Assembly (NCBI RefSeq): GCF_030676415.1
Contig: NZ_JAUUTW010000001.1
Coordinates: 62,001 to 126,000 of the forward strand
Direction of reading: 5' to 3'
Length of the DNA: 64,000 bases
Source: Peribacillus frigoritolerans
Lineage (GTDB): Bacteria; Bacillota; Bacilli; Bacillales; DSM-1321
The notes beneath the pieces were generated by a model. That model saw only the letters and a list, made by a program, of their open reading frames with translations, did not search any database and had not been told where the DNA came from. A program made the position numbers and the translations under genes. Positions within the stretch are counted from its first letter, which is position 1, and every line of letters begins with the position of its first letter. Below, one piece after another: positions 8,977 to 17,473 of this stretch.

Positions 8977-9903
8977 TTATAATCCCAGATGTGTTTTTAC
9001 ACGATTTTGGGCTTCAAGCTTTGTATCTTCTGGAACGATGTTGTACCAAACTCCATCTACCCGTTGATTGTCACCTTCAAGTGTATATTGTTCAATATTT
9101 TTGAGGGATGATTTGTAGTTATTTTGGATACTCAACATTTCATTGAAACTTAAATTGGTTTCCACGTTTTTACCCAGTGCTTCGAATATATCGTCATAAT
9201 TGGTAAGTGTTGATAGGCTTGACCCTTTTTTCATGACAGCTTGGATAACCTGGCGTTGCCGCATTTGCCGTCCATAATCTCCGCGGGGATCTTCTTTACG
9301 GATTCGGGAATAAATCAAGGCCTCTTTACCGTTTAAGTCGATTGTGCCTTTGTTGAAGGTATATCCTTTATAGGCGAGGTCCATATCATTATTGACTGTG
9401 ATACCACCAACAGCATTCACAATATCCTGAAAGCCTTCCATATTCATTTTGACGTAATAATCAATCGGAATATCCAAATAGGCTTCCACTGTATTTATCG
9501 ACATGGCAACTCCGCCATATGCATAGGCATGGTTCATTTTATCATTTGTACCTTTACCGATGATCTCTGTACGCGTATCTCTCGGTAAACTCAATAACTC
9601 AATCGATTCTTTTTTAGGATTAACCGTCATGACAATCATCGTATCTGATCGGCCTGAGTCATTTTCTCTTTCATCCACACCAAGAATTAGTAATGAAAAT
9701 GGATCTTTGCTTTTGAACTTGATGTCCTCTACACGCTTATCCGTTTTATGGGCTGTACCCTGCATAGTGTGAATCGCACCTGCTAATGATTGATAAACTG
9801 AAGCGCCATAAACACCTGCGCCAATGAAAAGGATAAGAAGGGTGAAGCCGATTATTTTAAACGTTTTACGTTTCTTTTTCTTTTTTTTATGTTCGGATCT
9901 CAT
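8977..9903 (-). CDS. LytR-CpsA-Psr family wall polymer ligase (first copy)
   Basis: 308 residues: a basic N-terminal tail (KKKKKKRK), one membrane helix (about 17-37) and an extracellular LCP domain. LCP enzymes transfer undecaprenyl-linked teichoic acid or other glycans onto peptidoglycan. Phosphate-binding arginines and aspartates sit in SLPRDTRTE, GRSDTMIV and YSRIRKEDPRGDYGRQMRQRQV. A GGAGG precedes the ATG. It lies beside the LTA synthase and just outside the tag region, which fits attachment of wall teichoic acid. Which of TagT, TagU or TagV it matches cannot be settled by eye. Confidence 0.88.
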   Translation of the reverse strand: MRSEHKKKKKKRKTFKIIGFTLLILFIGAGVYGASVYQSLAGAIHTMQGTAHKTDKRVEDIKFKSKDPFSLLILGVDERENDSGRSDTMIVMTVNPKKESIELLSLPRDTRTEIIGKGTNDKMNHAYAYGGVAMSINTVEAYLDIPIDYYVKMNMEGFQDIVNAVGGITVNNDMDLAYKGYTFNKGTIDLNGKEALIYSRIRKEDPRGDYGRQMRQRQVIQAVMKKGSSLSTLTNYDDIFEALGKNVETNLSFNEMLSIQNNYKSSLKNIEQYTLEGDNQRVDGVWYNIVPEDTKLEAQNRVKTHLGL

Positions 9904-10043
9904 TTAATATTCCTCCCTTAACCATCCCACAAAATGGAAGGTGTGAAAAAGTACCTAGTCGGTATTTTTAACTATACCTTTTTTTTGTCAAAAATAGAAT
10001 AGTTTCTTTTTGTACTTAGAGTGCATATTTACCTTTTTTCATC

Positions 10044-10085
10044 CAAAAAAAACGAAGGATTCTGGAGAAACCGAATTCCTTCGTT
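10044..10085 (-). terminator. Second strong hairpin downstream of the endopeptidase gene
   Basis: AACGAAGGA pairs with TCCTTCGTT; on the minus strand the stem is followed by eight T. It lies about 107 bp beyond the endopeptidase stop, behind a nearer hairpin at 10150-10185. Confidence 0.65.
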
Positions 10086-10149
10086 GGCACATCATTCGAA
10101 TGTTTCGTAAATTGTATAACCAGAGATAAAGAAGCTATGGTTCTTTTAC

Positions 10150-10185
10150 ATAAAATTGCCAGACTTTAAGAGGAAAGTCTGGCAA
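10150..10185 (-). terminator. Hairpin directly after the LysM-NlpC/P60 gene
   Basis: A perfect 12-bp inverted repeat (TTGCCAGACTTT / AAAGTCTGGCAA) with a six-base loop; the minus-strand tail is short (TTTTA). Confidence 0.65.
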
Positions 10186-10192
10186 GTAAATC

Positions 10193-11227
10193 TTATAAAC
10201 TTCTATAACCGATGATTTTACTTTTGAAATAAGAGTTTGAAGTAGTACTGATTGTTACTCCCTTACTTGATGAGGCATGTATGAATTCCCCGCCGCCCAA
10301 GTAGATTCCCATATGGCTTATCACTGCTTTATGGGAACCCGTTGCAAAGAAGATAAGATCGCCGCTTTTCGGTGAAGTAACTTTTTTACCCATATCATAA
10401 TATGTGGAAGATGAAAGCCTGGGAACTTCATACCCAGCCTTCTTGAACGTATAGTAAATAAATCCGCTGCAATCGAAACCTGATGGGGAGGCACCCGCCC
10501 ATGAATAAGGTGTACCAATTAATTTCTTTGCTTCGGAAACGAGCTTGGCCACTTTGTTCCCCGAACTTGGGGCTTCCACTTTTCCGTCATCGTTTTTATC
10601 TGCAGGGGCAGTGCTTGCCGACTTACTTAATTTTAGTTTTTGACCCACCCTGATTAAATCGGACTTTAACGAGTTGATTGATTTAAGCTGGGCTACAGTC
10701 AAGTTGGTTTTGTTGGAAATCTTGGAGAGAGTGTCACCTTTTACCACAATGTATGTAGACGAATTGGCTGTGGGAACATTGGATGGTTTGGAGCTGCTGG
10801 GTAAATCAATGGTAGTGGTGGTGGTTGATTTGGATACGATAAGTTTGGCGCCTGCATAAATTCTATCGGATTTTAAGTTATTCATTTTCATCAATTCAGC
10901 AAGTGTAAGGTTATGCTTGTTTGCTATCCTGGTTAAGGTATCACCTGAAACAATGGTATATGTGGTTTTCTTTGTTTTTTTCACGGAAACTGAAGAAGCA
11001 TTTGATGTTGTTTTAGAGTTGGGTGTTATTAACTTTTGATTGATTCTCAAAAAGTCTGATCTTAAGTTATTAAGCTGTTTTAAGTCTTTTACCGTCGTAT
11101 TATGCTTCTGGGCGATTTTACTTAAGTTATCACCGCTTTTGACTGTATATGTACCGGCAAGGGCAGGAGAAACAAAAGTCGAAGATAAAATGGCTAATGT
11201 CGAAAATGCGACAACACTTTTTTTCAC
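10193..11227 (-). CDS. Three-LysM NlpC/P60 D,L-endopeptidase (LytE/CwlS-like)
   Basis: 344 residues with a signal peptide ending at VSPALA, three LysM domains (about residues 26-70, 89-133 and 157-200; motifs YTVKSGDNLSKIAQ, YTIVSGDTLTRIAN, YIVVKGDTLSKISN), a short linker and a C-terminal NlpC/P60 domain. The catalytic cysteine is in GFDCSGFIYYTF and the histidine in SHMGIYLGGG. Such enzymes cut the D-Glu to meso-diaminopimelate bond in wall stem peptides and act in elongation or cell separation. The start is GTG with AGAGGTGG six bases upstream. A perfect WalR box upstream supports a lytE-like role. Which B. subtilis paralogue (lytE, lytF, cwlS) it matches is not certain. Confidence 0.92.
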   Translation of the reverse strand: MKKSVVAFSTLAILSSTFVSPALAGTYTVKSGDNLSKIAQKHNTTVKDLKQLNNLRSDFLRINQKLITPNSKTTSNASSVSVKKTKKTTYTIVSGDTLTRIANKHNLTLAELMKMNNLKSDRIYAGAKLIVSKSTTTTTIDLPSSSKPSNVPTANSSTYIVVKGDTLSKISNKTNLTVAQLKSINSLKSDLIRVGQKLKLSKSASTAPADKNDDGKVEAPSSGNKVAKLVSEAKKLIGTPYSWAGASPSGFDCSGFIYYTFKKAGYEVPRLSSSTYYDMGKKVTSPKSGDLIFFATGSHKAVISHMGIYLGGGEFIHASSSKGVTISTTSNSYFKSKIIGYRSL

Positions 11228-11287
11228 GGTTTTCCACCTCTAATATGTCTTTTTCCCTATTCTAGCAAATTAAATGGATTTAAACAT

Positions 11288-11304
11288 ATTACATTTTTGT
11301 TACA
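11288..11304 (-). promoter_or_regulatory. WalR (YycF) binding site upstream of the LysM endopeptidase
   Basis: On the minus strand the sequence reads TGTAAC-AAAAA-TGTAAT, an exact match to the WalR consensus TGTWAH-N5-TGTWAH. It lies 61 bases before the GTG start, upstream of a TAGAAT -10-like hexamer with a poor -35, as expected for an activated promoter. Confidence 0.7.
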
Positions 11305-11485
11305 AGGGGAAAATAGTAGTATTTTACTGGTTTATATTGGTGGGGTTTGAGTATTATAATCTACAATATTTTCTATATTGTGAGTCTTTTTTCACGTTGT
11401 TGAGTTTTGCGTTTCCATTTGTCTTTTGCTGTAAAAACGTCCCTGTTTTTAGGATGTGCATTTCCTTTGAGGGTTATTGAAAAAA

Positions 11486-11520
11486 ATGAAAACCCACTTC
11501 GTTTCACGAAGTGGGTGGTT
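11486..11520 (-). terminator. Terminator of the tagD-tagB operon
   Basis: Stem ACCCACTTCG / CGAAGTGGGT with a five-base loop; T-rich on the minus strand (TTTTCATTTTTTTC). Confidence 0.8.
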
Positions 11521-12684
11521 TTATTTAAAAAGGAAATCAACTAAATTCCTGCTTGAATTTCCCGTGGAGTATTCATTCCATTTTTGGTTAAAGGAAGCGA
11601 TCTCCATCAATGAATGATCGGCGGCACGGATTTCCCTTAAGAGCTCTTCTGTGGTAGATACAACGGGTCCGGGCATGGAAGAAGAGTAATCCTCCCAGAA
11701 TCCCCTTTCCTGCACATACTTTTCTAAGTCATATGCAAAGAATATCATGGGTCTTCCCAAAAAAGAGAATTCAAATGGAATCGATGAGTAATCGGTTATT
11801 AAAAGATTCGTACTGATCAGCAGTTGATTAATGTGAAAATCACTATTGACAGGGTAAATGAATCCCGGGAATTTATCTTGTAAATCATGCTCTGCTTTTA
11901 CAGCTGGATGCAGTTTTAGTAATAACGCATAATTTTCGCCCTGAAGTTCCTTGTAGAGCAATTCCAAATCAAGTGCAATTTCTCCGTTTTTCAAACCGTC
12001 ATTACGGAATGTAGGGGCATATAACATGATTTTCTTATGCTCAAGTTCTGGATACTTGGCCAGCAAAGCATTGCGGGCAGTTCTTTTTGATTCATCATTA
12101 AAAAAGAAATCGGTCCGGGGTATCCCAGTCCTTAGGATATGGGATGCCGGTAGTTGAAAACTTTCTTGATAAATCTCGGCCATTCTCTCTGAGCCTGCCG
12201 TAACATAATCAAATTTATTATATACCTCTAAAAATCTTTTCCTTGCACCGGCTGAACGGTTTTGAATGGAAGGGTCTTTTGCCCCGAATTGCTTAACGGC
12301 ACCGGCCGCATGCCACACTTGAACACATGTCACTTGCTTTTTGAATGCAATAGCTGAAAGGAAGCCATAATAATTATCGATGATAATCCATTTTGATGTA
12401 GCCAGATGGTAAATCGATCGGATCATGGCAATGATATTTTTTGATTCAAACGGAAGGACGATGGTTTCCCCATCGTCCTTCACTTGTATAAAACTGCTCG
12501 ATTTCATTAAAAATACTTTTTGAACGAAAATGTCCTGCTTGTCCATTTCATCTGCGATATATTGGCAATTGTCCCCAAATGATGTGACAAAGGTCGTTTT
12601 GTCATATAAAGGGAAAAGTTTAAAGATAGAGAATAAAACTTTGAAACAAAAAAGATAAATCCCTATCGCGAATTCTTTAGCCAT
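11521..12684 (-). CDS. tagB: Teichoic acid primase TagB (CDP-glycerol:undecaprenyl-PP-GlcNAc-ManNAc glycerophosphotransferase)
   Basis: About 387 residues, close to the 381 of B. subtilis TagB. The glycerophosphotransferase domain has VQVWHAAGAVKQFG, PRTDFFF, LYAPTFRND, LLKLHPAV and LITDYSSIPFEF, and ends in YSTGNSSRNL, all closely matching TagB as I remember it. It would add the first glycerol phosphate to the lipid-linked disaccharide at the inner membrane face. The frame extends upstream to 12801, but that part lies within tagD. The ATG at 12682-12684 overlaps the tagD stop by eight bases and fits translational coupling; an ATG at 12705 is an alternative. It is downstream of tagD in a two-gene operon, whereas B. 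subtilis pairs tagB with tagA. Confidence 0.85.
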   Translation of the reverse strand: MAKEFAIGIYLFCFKVLFSIFKLFPLYDKTTFVTSFGDNCQYIADEMDKQDIFVQKVFLMKSSSFIQVKDDGETIVLPFESKNIIAMIRSIYHLATSKWIIIDNYYGFLSAIAFKKQVTCVQVWHAAGAVKQFGAKDPSIQNRSAGARKRFLEVYNKFDYVTAGSERMAEIYQESFQLPASHILRTGIPRTDFFFNDESKRTARNALLAKYPELEHKKIMLYAPTFRNDGLKNGEIALDLELLYKELQGENYALLLKLHPAVKAEHDLQDKFPGFIYPVNSDFHINQLLISTNLLITDYSSIPFEFSFLGRPMIFFAYDLEKYVQERGFWEDYSSSMPGPVVSTTEELLREIRAADHSLMEIASFNQKWNEYSTGNSSRNLVDFLFK

Positions 12685-13075
12685 TAGTAACTTGTAAAAG
12701 GTCATCTTTAATTTGGGAAGTCGAAATGCCGATTGTTCTTGGAAGGTAGACCACTTCACAAACTTCGGATAATTCATCGAATTGGCCTTTCCAGTCATCA
12801 CCCATTACAAAGATATCTACACCTTCACGAACGATGTCTTCCCTCTTTTGTTCCCAATTGTCTTCAGGTATAACTTCATCCACATAGCGAATTGATTCAA
12901 GGATCATTTTTCTGTTTTCAAAGCTATGATAAGCTTTTTTATCTTTTAAAGCATTGAATTCATCCGTGGAAATGGCAACGATCAGATAATCCCCTAAATC
13001 TTTAGCGCGTTTTAATAGATTGATATGACCCCAATGAAGCAAATCAAAGGTTCCGTAAGTGATTACTTTCTTCAT
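12677..13075 (-). CDS. tagD: Glycerol-3-phosphate cytidylyltransferase TagD
   Basis: 132 residues, the usual TagD size. It makes CDP-glycerol from glycerol-3-phosphate and CTP, the donor used by all the glycerophosphotransferases in this window. The nucleotidyltransferase motifs are intact: YGTFDLLHWGHINLL (HxGH) near the N-terminus and RTIGISTSQIK near the C-terminus. GGAGG lies before the ATG. It is cotranscribed with tagB and faces away from the large glycerophosphotransferase at 14045. The presence of tagD without ribitol genes (tarI, tarJ) suggests a poly(glycerol phosphate) teichoic acid. Confidence 0.96.
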   Translation of the reverse strand: MKKVITYGTFDLLHWGHINLLKRAKDLGDYLIVAISTDEFNALKDKKAYHSFENRKMILESIRYVDEVIPEDNWEQKREDIVREGVDIFVMGDDWKGQFDELSEVCEVVYLPRTIGISTSQIKDDLLQVTNG

Positions 13076-14044
13076 TTTTATTCCTCCTTTAAAACTCTTA
13101 AACTGTTATTCAATCAAATTAATATATATTTGGTCTATTAGAATATGAAATGGAACAATCAAACAGGCAGCTAGCATTTAAATTCTGCTTGTTGTTTTCC
13201 TATATTTTTAGGCAATGACATTCTCTTAATAATTATAACTTAATAGCTTTACAAATAAACCACAATTTTTTTACAAATAAACCACAATTTTTACATTGAT
13301 GATTATTGTAAATATTAATTTTTAAGCTAAAATTAAATGTTGACTAATTTGTACTACTCTGTAGGGCATAATAAAGTGTCTATAGAAATGTATGGTTTAT
13401 ACTGAATGGTATTTAAAAATAATTTTCCATCATATTACTTTAAATAAGCTGATGAACGATATGATAAGAAAAATTTCATTATTCTTGCTGCAATCAGAAT
13501 AAGCCATTCACAATTTTACCACGTTTAGGAGATAACAACTAGAGGAGCTTCATAAATCCCTGTTTTCTATTAGTGAAGGTGAAGTGGCAGAATCGTATGA
13601 AGGTCAGATGATGGGGCATGTATAGGCCGAAAATCTATCGCTTCACATTTTAGGGACCCAATTAATGAAGGGCAAGTAAATACAGTTGGCCTGTTTTAAA
13701 AGCGTTAACTTTAATGTCAAGAAGACTTCTATGGAATTAAAGAGACTTGTTTTTGCTATTCCCTTTCCATTCTGGCAACATGGAAGAACGTGCATATGAT
13801 TTTTACGGCAGCACTTCCTTTGAGGTCTTATATTTACGGAATGTTTTTTAGTTTTAGCATAGTTCGTTTTCGACATTAATTAACCAATATTGTGTTTTTT
13901 GTTCATTGGAGGAATTATAAGGAAAATATGGGCAGTTTAACTGTCTGTTTAATGATATTGAGGAAAAACCGAAAAAAGTTTATGATTTTAAAGTACATTG
14001 AATGACTCATTTTTATTTAAATAATTTGTAATAGGTGGTCTAAA
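13076..14044. other. 969-bp AT-rich intergenic region between divergent teichoic acid operons
   Basis: No supported gene. It must contain the tagD-tagB promoter (left end) and the promoter of the 1109-residue transferase (right end). A direct duplication lies at 13248-13292. A 77-codon minus-strand frame (13643-13876) has no ribosome binding site. A 25-codon frame on the plus strand (13928-14005, MGSLTVCLMIL...) has a modest AAGGA before its ATG and could be a leader peptide, but nothing else supports it. The middle (13500-13870) looks like degraded, unplaceable sequence. Confidence 0.6.
13248..13295. repeat. Direct duplication with phased TTTACA motifs
   Basis: TTTACAAATAAACCACAATTTT occurs twice (13248 and 13270, spacing 22 bp). 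A third TTTACA at 13290 gives three hexamers about two helical turns apart. TTTACA matches the half-site of PhoP boxes, and PhoP regulates the divergent tag promoters in B. subtilis. Regulatory function is inference. Confidence 0.5.
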
Positions 14045-17000
14045 ATGATTAAAAAGCTTCTTGGAAAAGGGAAAGCAAAAAAAACTCCTAAAATTAAGCT
14101 GAAACAAGTTCTGACCATTGTGCAAGAGGAAGATACGCTGTTGATAAAAGGGGAATTTTCAATAGAACATTATTGCGCAAAAGAACTATGGCTATATTCT
14201 AGGGAAAAAGAAGATCAAAAAATAAAAATAGCTGAATCGGTGAGTTCATCTAAATTTGAGTTTAAAGTAAATTTGAAAGATTTAATGCGGAAATTAGCAG
14301 ATGATGAACCGACTGTTTATGACTGTTATATAAAGGTTTCCGTTCCAGTTGAAAAGCTGAGCCAAAAAACGATACTTAGTATCGAACATAAAGCTGATTA
14401 TGTAGAAGTGAACGAACAGGTTAATATCGAATATCCAATTCGTCTAGGGCGCTTTCAGGAAACGCACACGAACAATTTGAGTATTTACAACTATGAAGAT
14501 AAACAAAGTATACTCTCTATAACAAATAAAGGGAATTTATCTCTTTACTTCAATAAAGTCCCTAAAATTCAGATTAAGTCTCAAATTGAAAAAATCAAAA
14601 ACAAATCGAAAACCATGCAAATTAATGGTCAAATTTTCACCAAGCATTCAAGAATCATAAAAGGTGAGGGCCTAGTAAAAGGAAGACAAAGTGATAAAGA
14701 ATATCAGGCAAATATATCTTTTATTCATAATAAGGAAATGAATATTAAGAAATATGGACTGAATCGTTATATATATGATCTAAAAATGGATTTAGAACAA
14801 TTAGTCAGTGCGGATTTGGAAGATGATGTATATGATGTTTACATGAAATTACATTTACATGATCAGGAAGAGCCGAAAATGGTACGCGTCGGAAGACCAA
14901 CCACAAGAACTAAATTATTAACTAAAAAGACTGATGTCAGCTCGAATAATGGAGTTGCTATCGTCAATCCATATTATACCTTTAAAGCATCCAATTTATC
15001 TTTGGAAGTGTTTAATTTCTCTACTGAAAGTTATCGATATTTAAAAAGGATGATGGGGTGGAGGCGATTTCTAGCTTTATTTAAAAAGAAAAAGGATGTC
15101 TGGCTAATTGGAGAAAGAACTTATAAAGCCCAGGATACTGGATATCACTTTTTTAAATATATGAGGGAAAACCACCCTGAAAAAGAAGTGTATTATGTAA
15201 TAGAAGAAAATTCCGTGGAAGCCAAGAACGTCGAGCCCTTTGGAAATATACTTTATTTCAAGTCAAAGGATCATATTAAAAAGACAATGGAATCGACACG
15301 TATCATTTCATCACATCACCCGGATTATTTATATCCTTTAAGAACATCTGAATTTAAAAATCGTGTTAAGGGAGTTAAGGTATTTCTTCAACATGGTGTT
15401 ATGGGCACTAAGAATATGGTGGCAAACTACGGGAAAAATGCAGCCTCCGGTTTTAGTACGGATGTTTTTCTGGTAAGTTCAGACTTCGAAAAGGATATGA
15501 TTGTAACGGATTTTGGGTACAACGAAAAAGAAGTATTCACGACAGGACTTTCGAGGTTCGACTCGCTGTTTAAGGATGATGTTTTAACAAAGCGGCAATT
15601 ATTGATCATTCCAACATGGAGAGATTGGATTACATCCGATGAAATATTTTTGGAAAGCGAGTATTTCGAAAGGTATCAGAACTTAGTGAATCATCCGGTT
15701 TTACATGAGTTATCTAAAAATAATGGGTTTGAAATCATTTTTTGCCTTCACCCTAATATGCAGAAATTCACGTCCTATTTTAAAGATGCCCCAGTTCGGG
15801 TGATTAGTCAGGGTGAAGTGGATGTCCAAAGATTAATTAAGGAAAGTGCGATTATGATTACGGACTATTCAAGTGTAGCTTTTGATTTTAGTTTCCTGCA
15901 TAAACCGGTTATTTACTATCAATTTGATAGAGATCGTTTCATAGGGAAAAGACCGTCGCATTTGGATTTGGATAACGATCTTCCGGGTGAAATCGTTGAT
16001 GAATTGGATGAATTGTTAGGTGTAGTAGCTGAATATGTCAACACTGATTTTGTCATGAAGAAAAGGTATATGGATAAGGCCAACCGTTTTATTAAATATC
16101 GCGATGTCCATTCTAATTCAAGGATATTCGAAGTGATTCAAAATGCAGAAAAAGATCAGAATTCACTAATTAAATTATATAACCATCCGATATCAAAACT
16201 CATTATGAATCGATTTAGGAAAAGTGAAAAGTATTTCCCTGTCATGAAAAAAGTTTATAAAATTATGTCCAGGCTTATCCCGGTTGACCGGAACCTAATT
16301 CTTTTTGAAAGTGGGATAGGGAAGCAATTCGCCGATAGCCCCAAGTATATTTATGAAGAACTGGTCAAAAGGGATAATAAATATAAAAAAGTTTGGGTAT
16401 ATAATGGTAATTTACCGATAAAAGGCAAGAATACAAAGCTGATAAAACGCTTAAGCCCGGAATACTATTATTATTTAGCCAAAGCAGGTTATTGGATAAA
16501 TAATCAAAATTTCCCTACCTATTTAAGCAAAAGGAAGGAAACGACATATATTCAGACTTGGCATGGTACCCCTTTGAAAAAAATGCTATTTGATATAGAC
16601 AATATTCAAGGAAGAGACGATGGGTACTTAAATCGAGTGCATGGTGCAACGAGAACTTGGGATTATTTAATATCACCAAGTCCATATGCATCCAAGGCCT
16701 TCAGAAGTGCTTTCAAATATGAAGGGGAAATACTGGAAACGGGATATCCAAGAAATGATTTGTTTTACAGGGAAGATGCTTCAATAATTGCCAAGTCAGT
16801 GATGGGAAAATTGAAGATACCAAAAGGAAAAAAAGTCATCTTATATGCTCCTACATTCCGGGATAATCAAACTTCGAAAAACAATAAATTTGTTTTCGAG
16901 CTGAAATTTGATTTGGAAAGAATGAAGGAAGAACTAGGGGATGAATATATCCTGTTGTTAAGGATGCATGTTGTCATAAGTAATAATCTCAGCATCCCGA

Positions 17001-17374
17001 GCGAATTTGAGGATTTCGTGATGAACGTATCCAATTATTCAGATATTCAGGAACTTTACCTGATTTCTGATATATTGATTACGGATTATTCTTCAGTAAT
17101 GTTCGACTTTGCTAATACGGCTCGGCCGATTTTGTACTACACGTATGATTTGGAAGATTACAGAGATAACATCCGTGGTTTCTATATGGATTTTGAAAAG
17201 GAAGCGCCAGGTCCATTTTTAAAAACAACTGAGGAGATTATCGAAACTATTACCAATATTGATGAAATAAACATGCAATATAAAGAGAGATATGGTTTAT
17301 TTAGAGAGAAGTATTGTGGAATAGAGGACGGTAAAGCTACACAGAGAATCGTGGATAAATTTTTTAATGATTGA
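14045..17374 (+). CDS. Large bifunctional-looking CDP-glycerol glycerophosphotransferase (two TagF-type domains)
   Basis: 1109 residues. Residues 1-340 are lysine-rich with no recognised motif. Two complete glycerophosphotransferase domains follow. The first (about 350-690) has FLQHGVMGTKN, LIIPTWRDW, CLHPNMQ and MITDYSSVAFDFSF. The second (about 745-1105) has IQTWHGTPLKKM, ETGYPRNDLF, LYAPTFRDN and LITDYSSVMFDFA. The second resembles the TagF/TarL polymerase most. The first has HG followed by VMG instead of HGTP, so it may transfer a different group or act as a primer. The enzyme would extend poly(glycerol phosphate) on the lipid carrier in the cytoplasm. AGGTGG lies six bases before the ATG. 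It is first in the operon running to tagH, with a terminator after the next gene. Confidence 0.85.
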   Translation: MIKKLLGKGKAKKTPKIKLKQVLTIVQEEDTLLIKGEFSIEHYCAKELWLYSREKEDQKIKIAESVSSSKFEFKVNLKDLMRKLADDEPTVYDCYIKVSVPVEKLSQKTILSIEHKADYVEVNEQVNIEYPIRLGRFQETHTNNLSIYNYEDKQSILSITNKGNLSLYFNKVPKIQIKSQIEKIKNKSKTMQINGQIFTKHSRIIKGEGLVKGRQSDKEYQANISFIHNKEMNIKKYGLNRYIYDLKMDLEQLVSADLEDDVYDVYMKLHLHDQEEPKMVRVGRPTTRTKLLTKKTDVSSNNGVAIVNPYYTFKASNLSLEVFNFSTESYRYLKRMMGWRRFLALFKKKKDVWLIGERTYKAQDTGYHFFKYMRENHPEKEVYYVIEENSVEAKNVEPFGNILYFKSKDHIKKTMESTRIISSHHPDYLYPLRTSEFKNRVKGVKVFLQHGVMGTKNMVANYGKNAASGFSTDVFLVSSDFEKDMIVTDFGYNEKEVFTTGLSRFDSLFKDDVLTKRQLLIIPTWRDWITSDEIFLESEYFERYQNLVNHPVLHELSKNNGFEIIFCLHPNMQKFTSYFKDAPVRVISQGEVDVQRLIKESAIMITDYSSVAFDFSFLHKPVIYYQFDRDRFIGKRPSHLDLDNDLPGEIVDELDELLGVVAEYVNTDFVMKKRYMDKANRFIKYRDVHSNSRIFEVIQNAEKDQNSLIKLYNHPISKLIMNRFRKSEKYFPVMKKVYKIMSRLIPVDRNLILFESGIGKQFADSPKYIYEELVKRDNKYKKVWVYNGNLPIKGKNTKLIKRLSPEYYYYLAKAGYWINNQNFPTYLSKRKETTYIQTWHGTPLKKMLFDIDNIQGRDDGYLNRVHGATRTWDYLISPSPYASKAFRSAFKYEGEILETGYPRNDLFYREDASIIAKSVMGKLKIPKGKKVILYAPTFRDNQTSKNNKFVFELKFDLERMKEELGDEYILLLRMHVVISNNLSIPSEFEDFVMNVSNYSDIQELYLISDILITDYSSVMFDFANTARPILYYTYDLEDYRDNIRGFYMDFEKEAPGPFLKTTEEIIETITNIDEINMQYKERYGLFREKYCGIEDGKATQRIVDKFFND

Positions 17375-17473
17375 TTCCTTAAATAAAGGGTATTGTTGCT
17401 TAAAGTAACTGGTAAATTGGCTGCCTGGTCGAAACATCTATGTTACCTCTAGATATAGAAGGAGAGGGATCGT

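Noticed and set aside
13248-13295. CRISPR-like direct repeats
   Set aside because: Only two full copies, no spacers and no cas genes.
13544-13625. Short stretch reading EELHKSLFSISEGEVAESYE, possible gene remnant
   Set aside because: Only about 29 codons between stops and no family recognised, so it cannot be separated from chance.
13643-13876. 77-codon minus-strand frame in the tag intergenic region
   Set aside because: No ribosome binding site, no recognisable domain and composition like the surrounding noncoding DNA.
13928-14005. 25-codon frame upstream of the 1109-residue transferase, possible leader peptide
   Set aside because: The AAGGA is weak, and no attenuator hairpin or codon bias supports it.
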